Below the pieces are notes generated by a model, which did not search any database, was not told where the DNA came from, and worked only from the letters and a program-made list of their open reading frames with translations. A DNA stretch of 64,000 nucleotides. It comes from Lepus europaeus. Its lineage: Eukaryota > Chordata > Mammalia > Lagomorpha > Leporidae. This document shows, piece by piece, positions 44,374 to 55,839 of the stretch; the stretch's first letter is position 1, and each line of letters starts with the position of its first letter. Both the position numbers and the translations under genes were made by a program. The stretch covers positions 77,528,253-77,592,252 of the forward strand of contig NC_084836.1 in NCBI RefSeq assembly GCF_033115175.1, read 5' to 3'.

Positions 44374-44861
44374 ATGCCACAACTTGACACATCCACATGA
44401 CTAATCACCAGTCTCGCTATAATTCTCACACTATTTGCCTTCATTCAACTTAAATTTCACAGATATGTTTATCCAATAATCCCTGTATTAAAAACATTTG
44501 AATCCATTTCTCCCCATCCCCTTGAGATATAAATGAACGAAAATATATTCTCCTTTCTGTTACCCCTACAATAATAGGACTACCAATTGTAATCCTATTC
44601 ATTATATTTCCAACCTTGTTATTTCCCGCCCCCACTCGCTTAATAAACAATCGATTAGTTTCAGTTCAACAACCATTAGCTCAACTAGTTCTAAAACAAA
44701 TAATAACAATACACTCTGCCAAAGGGCAAACTTCATTCCTAATAGTAATTTCTTTAATTATATTATTCTTATCCTCCTCACTGTCTTAGAATTTGCTGTC
44801 ACCCTAATTCAAGCCTATGTATTTGCCCTTCTAGTCAGCCTATATTTACATGATAACACCT
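44374..44861 (+). pseudogene. NUMT ATP8 and ATP6 (ATP6 with internal deletion)
   Basis: ATP8 starts MPQLDTSTW in the mitochondrial code at 44,374. The overlapping ATP6 starts at 44,533 (MNENIF). ATP6 has only ~330 of 681 bases. The sequence goes from the early part directly to the C-terminal [15 protein letters not shown] (near 44,815-44,858), a ~350-base deletion. Confidence 0.92.
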
Positions 44862-45647
44862 AAGGACACACCAAACCCATGTGTATCATATAGTAAATCC
44901 CAGCCCATGATCACTTACAGGAGTGCTATCCACCCTTCTCATAACATCAGGCTTCGCCATATGATTCCATTTTAATTCATCCACACTTCCCCTTATTGGC
45001 CTACTAACAAATACACTCACTATCTATCAATGATGAGGAGACACTCTACAAGAAGGCACATTCCAAGGCCACCACACCCCTATTGTTCAAAAAGGCCTAT
45101 GATATGGAAGAAACCTGTTTATTTTATCAGAAGTATTCTTTTTCGCAGGCTTCTTTTGAGCTTTTTATCACTCTAGCCTAGCCCCGATTCCAAAACTGGG
45201 AGGTTGCTGACCTCACACAGGGATTAATCCCTTAAACCCACTTGAAGTACCCCTACTTACTACTTTAGTCCTACTAGCCTCGGGAGTATCAATGACTTGG
45301 GCTCACCATAGTCTAATAGAAGGAAATTGTAAAAACAAACAGCAAGCCTTAGCCATTACCATCCTCTTAGGTATCTACTTCACTCTTCTTCAACCATCTG
45401 AATACTACAAAACATCCTTTACTATTTCAGATGGGGTTTATGGATGAACATTTTTCATAGCTACAGGATTTCATGGCCCTCATGGGATTATTGCATCTAC
45501 CTTCCTCACAGTTTGCCTTCTACGACAATTTAATTTCCATGTTACATCAAATCATCATTTTGGCTTTGAAGCAGTCGCATGATATTGATATTTTGTTGAT
45601 GTAGTTTGATTATTCTTCTATGTATCAATTTATTGATGAGGCTCATA
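44862..45647 (+). pseudogene. NUMT COX3
   Basis: Full-length subunit 3 (~785 bases). The start ATG is mutated to AGG (44,863). In the mitochondrial code it reads [57 protein letters not shown] and VDVVWLFFYVSIYWWGS, nearly uninterrupted. It is the best preserved gene of the insertion. Confidence 0.95.
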
Positions 45648-46063
45648 CTCTTTTAGCATTAATTAGTACAACTGGCTTCCAATCAGTTAGTTTTGGTTTA
45701 CCCCAAGAAAGAGTAATTAATCTAATTTCAGTTTTATTAATTAATGTATCCATTGCACTAATTTTAGTGATGACTGCATTTTGACTCCCCCAACTAAATA
45801 TGTACTCAGAAAAATCGAGCCCCTACGAATGCGAATGTGGATTTGACCCTATAGGATCAGCATGCCCACCATTCTCAATAAAACTTTTCCTAGCAGCCAT
45901 TACATTCATATTGTTTGACCTCGAAATTGCTTTCCTTCTTCCTCTCCCATGAGCAGCACAATTCAACAGCCTCAACCTAGTTCTCATCACAGCACTCATA
46001 CTAATATCAATGCTAGCTTTAGGCTTAGCTTACGAATGAAAACAAAAAGGATTAGAATGAATT
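45648..46063 (+). pseudogene. NUMT tRNA-Gly and ND3
   Basis: tRNA-Gly-like ~45,648-45,714 (anticodon 'ttCCaatcag'). ND3 ~45,716-46,062 reads [37 protein letters not shown] and LGLAYEWKQKGLEW in the mitochondrial code, open almost throughout. Confidence 0.93.
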
Positions 46064-46064
46064 G

Positions 46065-46690
46065 AATATGATAGTTAGTTTTCTTAAAATAAATGATATA
46101 CTCGGCTCCCCACCCAGCAGACAGCAGCCTGAGACATCGCCCCATGCCAGCAAAGAGTACCTCATCGCCCTATGTCAACAGGTAGTAGCTCTAAAGACAG
46201 ATCATCGTCCCTCGACCCCTCCCAGACTTTTGGGACTAATATAATCCCATACAAATCCTGCTTTATAAAAAACAAAAGGGGGGATGTTAGGAGACTGGTG
46301 CAGTTTTAGCCAGGTGGCCCCATGGCCCAGCTACCTGAGCCAGGCTCCAATCCCATCCTAATGGGATTCTCTGCTCCTGCTTCCCTGCCCACCCTCAGGT
46401 AAAGTTTTAAAAGGGCTTGTTCCTGAACACGTGCTTTCTAGGCTCTTGATCCTTCTTTCCTGCGCTCTCTCGGCCTCTCTTGGCTTCTCTCCTCCTCTCA
46501 TCTCTATTGTCTCTCCTCTGTCTCTCTCCCTCTCTTATAGTCTCTTTCTCTCTTTTTCCTTCGCTGCCCCTTCACTCTGGCCTGTTGGGTGTTCCCCAAC
46601 AAACCTTTTCCCTTAAAAAACAAAACAAAAATAAAAATAAAAATAAAATAAATGATTCAGACTCATTAGACTGTGGTAATTCCATCATTA
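46065..46690 (+). pseudogene. NUMT tRNA-Arg, split by an insertion
   Basis: tRNA-Arg 5' half at ~46,068-46,097 and 3' half at ~46,645-46,680 ('gattcagactcattagactg'). The halves are separated by the ERV retrocopy at 46,098-46,644. The 12-base AAAATAAATGAT is present at both junctions. Confidence 0.88.
46098..46644 (+). mobile_element. L1-mobilised retrocopy of an ERV 3' end (env/PPT/LTR) in the NUMT
   Basis: A 5'-truncated endogenous retrovirus 3' end. There is ~175 bases of decayed pre-LTR sequence and a polypurine tract AAAAGGGGGGA (46,274-46,284). The LTR starts TGTTAGGAGACTGG (46,285), with a TATA-like TTTTAAAA near 46,404, a CT-rich R region and AACAAACCTTTTCCCTT (decayed poly(A) signal, 46,599-46,614). 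The LTR stops there, at the usual poly(A) site, and continues as an A-rich tail (46,615-46,644) with no U5. An exact 12-base duplication AAAATAAATGAT flanks it (46,086-46,097 and 46,645-46,656). A polyadenylated transcript inserted by L1 machinery explains all of this; retroviral integration does not. No intact coding region. Confidence 0.8.
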
Positions 46691-46695
46691 TCAAA

Positions 46696-46988
46696 ATGCA
46701 TTCAATCCATATTAACATTTTCCTAGCATTTATCTTAGCACTTTCAGGAATGCGAATCTATCGATCTCAATATCTTCTCCTTTATGCCTTGAAGGAATAA
46801 TACTATCACTTCTTATCTTAATTACATTAACAGCCCTAAATGCCCCTTTACACTTTCCTTTATGTTTCCAATTATCCTCCTAGTATTACAGCCTGTAAAG
46901 CTGCTGTTGGGTTAGCATGACTAGTTACAGTCTCTAATACTTATGGCATCTAGATTATGTTCAAAACCTTAACCTCCTACAATGCTAA
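46696..46988 (+). pseudogene. NUMT ND4L
   Basis: NADH dehydrogenase 4L, ~293 of 297 bases, with the start MHSIHINIFLAFILALSGM. A frameshift falls near 46,765. The end overlaps the ND4 start as in mtDNA. Confidence 0.93.
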
Positions 46989-48687
46989 CAATTATTATTC
47001 CTACAATTATACTTATCCCTACTACAAGATGGTCTAAGAATTCTATAATTTGAATTAACATGACCGCAAATAGTCTCTTAATTAGCCTGGCTGCCCTTTT
47101 TCTATTCAATCAACCAAACGACACCAATCTAAGCTTCTCAACATTTTTTTTCAGACGCCCTATCTGCTCTTCTCCTCATAAGTACAGTTTGACTCCTTCC
47201 CTAATAATCTTAGTGAGTCAACATCATCTAGACAAAGAAACCTTAGTACAAAAGAAAACATATATTTCCCTTTTAAACTCTTTACAGGCATTTTTAGTTA
47301 TAACATTTTCAGCCACAGAACTTATCTTATTTTACACTTTATTTGAAGCAACACTAATCCCCACACTAATTATCATCACACAATGAGGTAACAAAACAGA
47401 ACGACGTAATGCAGGAACTTACTTCTTATTCTGTACACTTCTAGGATCTCTGACACTTTTTGTTTTTTTGACAGATAGAGTTTTAGACAGTGAGAGAAAG
47501 AGAGACAGAGAGACAGAGAGAAAGGTCTTCCTTTCATTGGTTCACTACCAAAATGGCTTCCACAGCTGGTGCTGCACCGATCCGAAGCCAGAAGCCAGGT
47601 GTGTTTCCTCCTGGTCTCCCATGCGGGTGCAGGGCCCAAGCACTTGGGCCATCCTCCACTGCCCTCCCAGGCCTCAGCAGAGAGCTGGACTGGAAGAGGA
47701 GCACTGGGACTAGAAACCAGCACCCATATGGGATGCTGGCACCAACTGCGGAAGATTAACATAGTGAGCAAGGGCACTGGCCCCTCTCTGCCACTTTTAT
47801 TTGCTTTAATCTATAGCCAAAACTTTACCAGATCTCTTTACTTTTTACTTATACAATTCTTAAATGAAGCACTGGCACCATCAAAATCTAACTCACTAAT
47901 ATGAGTAGCATGCATAATAGCATTTTTAGTCAAAATACCCCTTTATGGGCTTGATCTCCAAAACCCAGGTTTTAGCCCCTATTGCAGGCTCAATGGTCCT
48001 AGCAGCCATCTTACTAAAACTAGGCGGCTATGGCCTATAAGTTTTACCGTTGTGTTTAACCCAATCACATAATATATAGCCTACCCATTCCTTATACTCT
48101 CACTTTGAGGCATAATTATAACTAGCTCTATCTGCTTATGACAAACAGATCTAAAATCACTCACTGCTTATCCTTCAGTTAGTCATATAGCCTTAGCAAT
48201 TGTCGCAATTTTAATCCAAACTCCATGAAGTCTACAGGAGCCACCGCTCTAATAATTGCCCATGGCCTAAACTCCTCTATATTATTCTGCTTAGCTAATT
48301 CTACATATGAACCTATTCATGGCCGAAATATACTATTACCACAAGGTCTTCAAACTGTCTTGCCATTAACAGCTGCATGATGACTACTTGCTAGCCTCAC
48401 TAATTTAGCTTTACCACCTACTACTATCTTACAAGGGGAACTTTTTGTTATAATAGCATCCTTTTCATGATCTAATCTATTATTTTAATAGGCACTAACA
48501 CTAATTGGTACTAATTACAGCACTTTATTCCCTTTACCTATTATCTATGACCCAAAGAGGAAAATTTACATACCATACTAATAATATTTCACCAACATTC
48601 ACCTGAGAAAATACTCTAATAATGCCTCACCTAACTCCACTCCTTCTCCTATCTATTAACCCAAAAATTATTCTAGGCCAATATTCT
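46982..48687 (+). pseudogene. NUMT ND4, split by a CSINE
   Basis: ND4 starting at 46,982 ('atgctaacaattattattcc'). Without the CSINE at 47,461-47,784 (plus one copy of its duplication) its length is ~1,370 bases, essentially full length (mammalian ~1,378). Conserved stretches include LFYTLFEATLIPTLIIITQ (47,330-47,385) and 'aaactaggcggctatggcct' (48,018). Several frameshifts. Confidence 0.93.
47461..47784 (-). repeat. CSINE, minus strand, in NUMT ND4
   Basis: C-repeat reversed, with tail 'tttttttgacagatagagtt' and body 'gtctcccatgcgggtgcagg'. Flanking duplication TCTCTGACACTTTT (47,447-47,460) / TCTCTGCCACTTTT (47,785-47,798), one mismatch. Confidence 0.95.
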
Positions 48688-48886
48688 GTAAATATAGTTT
48701 TAAAAAAGGATTAGATTGTGAATCTAATAATAGAAGATTAACTCTCCTTATTTACCAAGAATGTTTGCAAGAAATGCTAACTCATGCACCCATGCTTAAC
48801 TTCATGGCTCTCTCAAGTTTTAAAGGACAGAAGTAATCCGTTGGCCTTAGGAGCCAAAAAATTGGTGCAACTCCAAATAAAAGGAA
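48688..48886 (+). pseudogene. NUMT tRNA-His, tRNA-Ser(AGY), tRNA-Leu(CUN)
   Basis: The mammalian HSL cluster. His ~48,688-48,757 (anticodon loop 'ttGTGaat'), Ser(AGY) ~48,758-48,817 (anticodon 'GCT' in 'aatGCTaac', D-arm-less), Leu(CUN) ~48,818-48,886 ('ccTTAGGag'). Confidence 0.9.
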
Positions 48887-48887
48887 C

Positions 48888-49745
48888 AAACTTATTCTCC
48901 ACTTTAGTAGCTCTCTCAATCATCATTCTAGTTCTACCTATTCTAGCCTTGTTCACTAACATTTTAATAACATTAGCTACCTCAATTTTGTAAAAAAGTC
49001 AGTATCATATGCATTTGTTATTAGCCTCATTCCAACCCTAATTTTTATTAGAACAAACCAAGAAACAATAATTTACAACTGGCACTGAATGGCCATTCAA
49101 ACTGTTAAGCTACCATCTAGTTTTAAACTAGATTATTTCTCTTTACTATTTACCCCAATTTCACTTTTCGTGACACGGTCTGTTATAGAATTTTCCATAT
49201 GATACATATACTCAGACCCCAAAATTAAACAATTCTTCAAATACTTATTAATATTTGTTATGACTATATTAATTCTAGTTACAGCAAATAACCTTTTCCA
49301 ACTATTTATTGGATGGGAGGGCGTAGGAATTATATCATTCCTCTTAACCGGACGATTACATGGACAGACAGATGCCAACACCAGGGCCCTACAAGCAATT
49401 TTATATAATCGCTTTAGAGATAATCAGCTTTATTATAGCTATAGCCTCATTTGCCATTAACCTCAGTACATGGGAATTCCAACAAATATTTATTACAGAC
49501 CACAACGTTATGATTCTCCCACTAAGTGGACTTATCTTAGCTGCCACAGGAAAATCCGCACAATTGGGATTACACCCATGACTGCCCTGAGCAATAGAAA
49601 GCGCCACACCAGTTTCAGACTTACTTCTTTCAAGCACTACAGTAGTAGCAGACCATCTGTTAGAAAACAGCAGAACAGCCCAAACACTAATCTTATGCCT
49701 AGGAGCATTTACGACCCTTTTCACAGCCCCTTGTGCTCTCATCCA
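48888..49745 (+). pseudogene. NUMT ND5, 5' half
   Basis: First ~860 of ~1,810 bases of ND5. In the mitochondrial code it reads [19 protein letters not shown] (49,288-49,345), 'gcaattttatataatcgctt' and the AAATGKSAQLGLHPWLPWAM block (49,540-49,600). It ends abruptly near 49,745, where composite repeat copy C begins. Confidence 0.93.
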
Positions 49746-51215
49746 GAAAACAGGTGTCACCAAAAACACACACTTTGTCCATTACAGACACTCTGTACGT
49801 ATTAAAAGAAAAGCTCAGGACATACAGAAAAATGGCTGAAACTATTCCAGGTAGGAACACACCACTCTATGACCTTTGACAATTCTTCCCTCCCAATTTC
49901 TCCAGACCACAAAACAAGCTCAGGTTGTACAAGGCTCACAGACATGGCCAACAATGCCATACCCCAGAGACGCATTTCATGAGTTTTACCACAAAGAGAT
50001 TTCGAGAGCGATTTCACTACTTCTACATTTCACCTAGGCTTGCTCAAGAACCAAGGGCATCACGCACAAGCCCTGCAGTGTTTCTAACTCTCCCCTGCGG
50101 TACTCGGCGGCCTGGCCTCTGTCCATCCAGGACCCCTGGACGCAGCCACAGCCGCTGGTTTGGAAAGGCCGTGTTAAAGCAGACAGCAGCTTCTGCATCT
50201 GACACACGCAGGCCTCCCGACAACGGCCGCCACATCCTCCCGAGGGCCACGGGCTTCTCAGCCGGCCTTCTCCCTGTGCACACCAGCGTCCAGCAGCGCC
50301 CAGCCCACCTGCCTGGCCCATGGCCACTCACCGCTCGGCCGCCGTCGTCCCGCGGGGCTCCGCTCCCTTCCTGGCCGCTCAGCTCACTTCCCTTCGCAGA
50401 GACCTCGGTCCGGTCCCTCTTCCGGGGCTGCTGAGGTGTCCACCAGCTGGGACACCGCACTGGTTCTGGGTCCAGCGTGGGTGAGGCCCTAAGGCCCGAG
50501 GACCAGGCCGTGCTTGCGCAGTAGAGCCCGCCTCCCCTGCTCGGCCCTAGAACTGCCAATGGACTCCCCGGCCTGCCAACACCTGCCAGGCTCCTAGCCA
50601 GACCACAAGCGCACACCAAGGCCCATGGTCCCTGGACCGCACCCAGGAGGACTGGAGCAGCCATTTGCAAATGCTGCCAAACTGCCAAGTGCAGCATCAC
50701 CCTCTAGACTAACCACACATGCACACACAGGAATACAGCTACCCATGCACACACACAACATGCCACGTCACACACACACACAGGCATGCACAGGCACAAC
50801 ACATGCAGAGACTCAGACACCACACATACACTGCCCCACAGACTCAGAGACACCACATATACACACATGCACACACACACTCACCCATGTACTGACACAC
50901 AGACACACCAACATGAACACATGCACTGACACACACCCTCCCACACACAGACACCACACAGACACACAGGCACACACAGGCACTCATGCTCACAACCCAC
51001 ACACACTCACAGACATCACACATACCCACATGCACACATGCGCAGACACATACCACAACATGCACACACTTGAAAAGCCTACATGTGTTCGTTGATTGTA
51101 TTGAATCAACTTCATCAATAAACTACCATTCTGAATATGATCCGGCTTTAATTACCTGAGGGTCCCTAGATTCTCGGTCGGGCAATAGTTTTATAGCTTT
51201 TGTTTCGGTTTGGTT
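49745..51215. repeat. Composite GC-rich/CA-rich repeat, copy C
   Basis: Third copy, same orientation and full structure as copy B. Module end 'aaaacaggtgtcacc' (B: 'aaactaggtgtcaca'), 'acagaaaaatggctgaaact', CpG-rich block 50,080-50,690, CA-rich minisatellite 50,700-51,075, end 'aaaagcctacatgtgttcgt' to ~51,215. The minus strand of the GC block is open for 218 codons (50,700-50,044) without a recognised domain. The splice-donor-like GTGAGT on the minus strand lies at 50,331-50,326. It truncates NUMT ND5. Confidence 0.8.
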
Positions 51216-51219
51216 GTTT

Positions 51220-51585
51220 CTTGGGACAGGGTGAAGAGGATACACCCTTTGTTCTCCCTGATCTGGGATAACTTATAGAGCCCTGAGAAGGTCATCTATA
51301 GAACTGAAATCCACACTGTGACAAGCAATGTCTTTGAACAGCCCTTGGTTGACTGTGGAGGAACAGTTTTTTTTTTTTCCCCATGCAATCTGTTGAACAC
51401 TTTACTTAGTAGAGAATTAACTCTATGCACATACACTTAATTGAAATAGAACTTAGTAAAGAATAGGAATGGGAAGAGGAGAGGGAGGAGGAAGAGGGGT
51501 GGGAGAGGGGGCAGAGTGTGGGTGGGATTGTGGGAAGATATGGTATTCCTAAAGGGGTACTTAGGAAATGCATGAAGTTTCTATT
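51220..51585 (+). repeat. 5'-truncated L1 3'UTR
   Basis: L1 3' terminal sequence with a purine-rich block (51,460-51,520), preceded by 'aacagcccttggttgactgt', which parallels 19,900 and 60,430. It ends near 51,580. Confidence 0.65.
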
Positions 51586-51760
51586 CCTTCATGACAATGT
51601 TTCTGGGGGAAAACTCGATGCTTCAGAGTAAGGACTTAGCTGTCCACTATCCACACAGCAGTACAAAACTGCACACTACTATAACAGCCATCATTTGAAC
51701 AGGAGGTAATGTGTTGATTCAGCAGTGGCCGATCAAACAGGGGTTTATAGTGCTTTGTTA
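51586..51760. repeat. Degenerate module, block 5
   Basis: 'aatgtttctgggggaaaact', 'gatgcttcagagtaaggact' and 'ccacacagcagtacaaaact' parallel 5,097, 2,268 and 5,224 in the other blocks. Confidence 0.4.
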
Positions 51761-51909
51761 AGTTAAGCTTTTATTTTGATGTACAATCTGGCATAAGGTT
51801 TACATTTAAGTGACATGATTGGATTTATCATTTTGAAGGGTCACTCTAGCTATTATGTGCAGAATAGACTACAAGGTAGCAAATCTAGAAGTAAGAGTAG
51901 TTTGGAGGT

Positions 51910-52080
51910 TATCGATGGAAAATTAAAGTTCTATATCTTGCTTCCCAAGCAAAAGTCACAGATACATTTCAATATGCAGACAAATTTAAATCCCAAACAA
52001 TCCACAAGAAAACTCTTAAGAGTTTGTAAATTCAGTAGAGACAGAATACAAGGTCAACACACAAAATTCAGTTGTATTTA
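51910..52080 (+). repeat. Old L1 ORF2, left part of the host of the half-L1 element
   Basis: 'aaggtcaacacacaaaattc' and 'agttgtattta' are the L1 ORF2 block just after the RT YADD region. The same old L1 resumes at ~57,190 further along ORF2. Confidence 0.55.
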
Positions 52081-52972
52081 TAGGCGGCAAGATGGCGGAA
52101 TAGGCAGGGAGCACACTTAGTCCGGGGGGAGAGAAAGTTTAATATAAGTGGAGATACTGCAGTGTCAAGGAAGAGTAGGGGATGAAACAGCAGAGGAAAC
52201 TCTTCCGGAACTAGTGATTCACAGTGGACCTGCGTGGAGAGCGTGGGAGCCCAAGTTCGGGACACCAGCAGCAGACTCAACGCACCAGCGCTGGAACGCG
52301 AGGTGAGCCGAACCTCCATAGCCCGAGATACCAGCGGGCAAGTGGAAAGAGGAGGCTAGAGGGAACGAGGCTTGAAACTCCGTGGGGAAAAGTTCACCAG
52401 GCTAACTAGAAGAGAGAGAGGAAAAAAATAAAAAAAGTGACTGATACAGACACAAGTTTCTCTCTCTCCACTCACCTCTCAAAGGCAAGCAAGACAGAGC
52501 AGGCGCCATTTTGGACATACGTCATAAGCAGGGCGACCTCAGGTCTGCACTGGCCCTGAGCCTAGCAGAAAAACCTGACTCTGTGGGGAGGGGTGAAATA
52601 ACAGGAGATTAGCATCTAACTTGGCAACCCAGTGGGAGACTGCAGGAGAATTGGAGCCCACACTGAGGGCAGCAGAGATTCCCTGTGTGGTCCTTGGGAA
52701 AGAGCTTCCGATCTCTGGCTCCTGTGGGTATATCATTTGCCTGCTAACTACCTCCAATTACGTTCAGCTGTGCGGAATTACTTCCCTTTTAAATCAAAAA
52801 AAGGAGAGAGATTTACCACACCTAACCTGGGAGTGTCAACCTTGACACACCCTCAACCCTGAGGAACCAAACACAGCTCTCAGTCCACACTCATCTCAAG
52901 CCTCTAAGGCTCCACCGAAAGCAGACAGTCCACTTAATATAGAGCCATAGTGTAACAAGAAAAAACACCACA
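52081..52972 (+). promoter_or_regulatory. L1 5'UTR (internal promoter region)
   Basis: 892 bases from the 'aagatggcggaata' start to the ORF1 ATG. The 5' terminal 'gatggcgg' contains the CCATC/GATGG motif that in other mammalian L1s binds YY1 and positions Pol II initiation. Moderately GC-rich in the first 300 bases. Confidence 0.6.
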
Positions 52973-54034
52973 GTGAAGAAACCAAATATCTCCAACATGC
53001 CAAACAACAAACGCAAAAACCAAGCTAACAAGAACAAGGAAGAAACTATGACGCCCCCAAATGAAAAAGACACCCCAATGCAAGATTATGAAGATGATGA
53101 GATCAAAGAAATGCAAGAAGCGGATCTCAAAAAATTGATAAGAACATTAAGAAGTTCTCAAAAACAAATTCTTGAACTACAGAAATCCTTCATGGACAAG
53201 ATAGAAAATCTCTCTCGTGAAAGTGAAATATTAAGGAGGAATCAAAATGAAATGAAACAACTAGTGGAACAAGAAACTCTGATAGTGACTAGAAATCATA
53301 ATGAAATGAAGAGTTCAATAGATCAAATGACAAACACATTAGAGAGCCTTAAAAACAGAATGGGCGAAGCAGAAGAGAGAATATCAGACTTAGAAGACAG
53401 AGAACAGGAAAGGAAACAGGCAAACCAAAGAAAAGAAGAAGAAATTAGAAATCTAAAAAATATTGTCGGGAATCTACAGGATACTATTAAAAAACCCAAC
53501 ATTCGGGTTCTAGGAGTTCCTGAAGGCATGGAGAGGGAGAAAGGATTAGAAGGCATTTTCAGTGAGATACTAGCAGAAAATTTCCCAGGTTTGGAGAAGG
53601 ACAGAGGCATCTTAGTACAGGAAGCTTATAGAACCCCTAATAAACATGACCAAAAGAGATCCTCACCACGACATGTTGTAATCAAACTCACCACAGTGAA
53701 ACATAAAGAAAAGATCCTAAAAGGTGCAAGAGAGAAACGTCAGATCACTCTTAGAGGATCTCCAATTAGACTCACAGCAGACTTCTCATCAGAAACCCTA
53801 CAAGCTAGAAGGGAATGGCGAGACATAGCCCAGGTACTAAGAGAGAAAAACTGCCAGCCCAGAATACTATATCCTGCAAAGCTCTCATTTGTGAATGAAG
53901 GTGAAATTAAGACTTTTCATAGCAAACAGAAACTGAAAGAATTTGTTGCCACTCATCCTGCCCTGCAAAAGATGCTTAAAGATGTCTTACACACAGAAAC
54001 ACAGAAACATGGTCACCAATATGAAAGAATGTAA
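52973..54034 (+). CDS. L1 ORF1 protein, uninterrupted (353 aa)
   Basis: RNA-binding trimeric nucleic-acid chaperone of L1 retrotransposition. The first in-frame ATG (52,973) gives MKKPNISNMPNNKRKN; the likelier start is the internal MPNNKRKN (52,997), which lines up with MPKNKTKT of the fragment at 3,188. Residues ~40-165 are a heptad-rich coiled coil. Residues ~175-255 form the RRM (NIRVLGVPEGMEREKG). The C-terminal domain follows (VVIKLTTVKHKEKIL, RLTADFSSETLQARREW, CQPRILYPAKLSFVNEGEIK). Length fits mammalian ORF1p (~340-370 aa). The absence of any stop in an otherwise decayed repeat landscape points to a recent insertion. ORF2 is not present downstream. Confidence 0.92.
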   Translation: MKKPNISNMPNNKRKNQANKNKEETMTPPNEKDTPMQDYEDDEIKEMQEADLKKLIRTLRSSQKQILELQKSFMDKIENLSRESEILRRNQNEMKQLVEQETLIVTRNHNEMKSSIDQMTNTLESLKNRMGEAEERISDLEDREQERKQANQRKEEEIRNLKNIVGNLQDTIKKPNIRVLGVPEGMEREKGLEGIFSEILAENFPGLEKDRGILVQEAYRTPNKHDQKRSSPRHVVIKLTTVKHKEKILKGAREKRQITLRGSPIRLTADFSSETLQARREWRDIAQVLREKNCQPRILYPAKLSFVNEGEIKTFHSKQKLKEFVATHPALQKMLKDVLHTETQKHGHQYERM

Positions 54035-55830
54035 AGGAAGGAAACCTCACAGCAAAAGATCACAGGAAACTCAAATTTCTTTGACATAGAATTTAAATCT
54101 GATTCTCTGTTAAAGCAATGTGTTAAAGTAATCTATTATGTTCTCTTGATGTCTGTTAAATTCTAATTGTTCAAAAACAGCTGAATTTTTATTAAGAGCT
54201 ATGGGTTATTTAAATATGTGCTTTTTTCAAAAATTTGAATAATCACCTTGTAACAATGATCAAATTTGGTCTATGTTGTGTCATGATTTTAAGGAATCTT
54301 ATTTCAACCAGATATTTTGGATTTTGAGCCTTCTTGGCATTCTTGACAGGCATTCAAAAAATCAAAGTTTCAAACAATCTGGTCTCTAAAATTTCCAGTA
54401 AATCCTGGACTTTGGTTTTTCCAGTTTGGGCCCAACTGAAAAAATTGAAGGACCTATGTCTCTCATCTTATAGAGACACCAACTAATCAGTCTATTTGGA
54501 GTATATTAGAAGTACTGTCAAGATGTGATGTGGTACCAGACTTTAAGTTTCTATAATGGAAAATGCTATTAATACAAATGTTTGAGAATTAAAAAGTCTA
54601 ATGATCTTGTGTTACTAGACATGATAGTTATCTTAATGAGAAAGCCCCAGAGGCTTAAAGGGTTAAATACTTGTAAAGTCCTACAGGTGCTTTCAAAAAT
54701 ACTGTGAAGTAAGCAAGTGCCTCTTGTTGGTTGATGAGTTTATAATTTTAAACATGGCGACTTAAAGTCTTTTGTCATCCACAGTTATATATGATGTGCT
54801 GCTCATAAAACTAAAGTGTTGTTGGTTCTGTGTTTAGCTGTCCTCCTATAGGTTCCTATGGACTTTTTCCAGCCACTTTTATTGTATTCAATACTTTGGG
54901 ATGGCTCTGTAAACAGATGAAGCCAATAATGTATTAACAGTACCAACTGAGAGAAAGTATGGTTAACTGAGGTTACTAAAAAGAAAAAGCAATTCAAATC
55001 AATTGGCAATCTACAAAAAGAGTTAAAGATTTTAAAAGCTATTATTAAAATTGCTATATTGGTCTATTATGCTATATGTGTGTACATATTGTATGTCCAC
55101 ATGGGGAAATTTTATTAAGAGTTTTATTTTAAATGGCTTATAGATAAGATTGTCCATAAATTTAAGCTGCTAAAATCAATCAAAGATACATTTTAATTTG
55201 TGGGACCTGAATCTGTGTATCATATGTTTTAGACTTGTTGGTAGAAAGAAACTAAAAACATTTTAGATGGTTGTGCTTAAGTTTACTGGCTAAACAAACT
55301 ACACCATGTTAGATATTTAAAAGGTGTTTTCAAATACATGATTCTTAAAATTTATAGAAGGCATTGGACCTTCTGGTAAATGTTTTCTTAAGTTGTTATC
55401 TAATGGTTGAAACGGTTTGCTAAGTATTCATGTGATATTGCTATTGTCAGCAAGCGATCTAGGACTTGCTCCCTCATTTCTCTATTCTAAGCCCAACTTG
55501 TTCTTTCATTTCTCTATTCTCTTCAAGGTAGGAAACTAATTCTATTATGAAGGAATCTGTAGGATGCACGATTTAATCTTTAGACCTTATAAAAGAGATG
55601 GCTAACATTTTTCTGCAATAGCATAGCCAAAATAAGAACTCAAATAATAATCTCATAGCTAGATTTACTTCGCCATCAGTGAAGTATACAGTAAGTAGAA
55701 AAAACCTCCCTTTCAGACCAAAGGGAAAGAAAGTTTTAAAGTGAGAATATAATTTTCCTCATGGGCATTGTCTACCTTAGAAAAACTACTACAGAACATG
55801 CCTGTGACTATACACTTGTAGTTCAGGCCA
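54035..55830 (+). other. AT-rich non-coding part of the half-L1-like element
   Basis: About 1.8 kb after the ORF1 stop, where ORF2 should begin. Every frame is closed, and none of the ORF2 blocks that are easy to see elsewhere in the window are present. Origin not recognised. Confidence 0.55.
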
Positions 55831-55839
55831 CCGAAGATT

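Noticed and set aside
46285..46614. Solo LTR of an endogenous retrovirus
   Set aside because: The LTR is preceded by pre-LTR sequence and polypurine tract, lacks U5, ends in an A-rich tail and has a 12-base duplication. This fits an L1-mediated retrocopy better.
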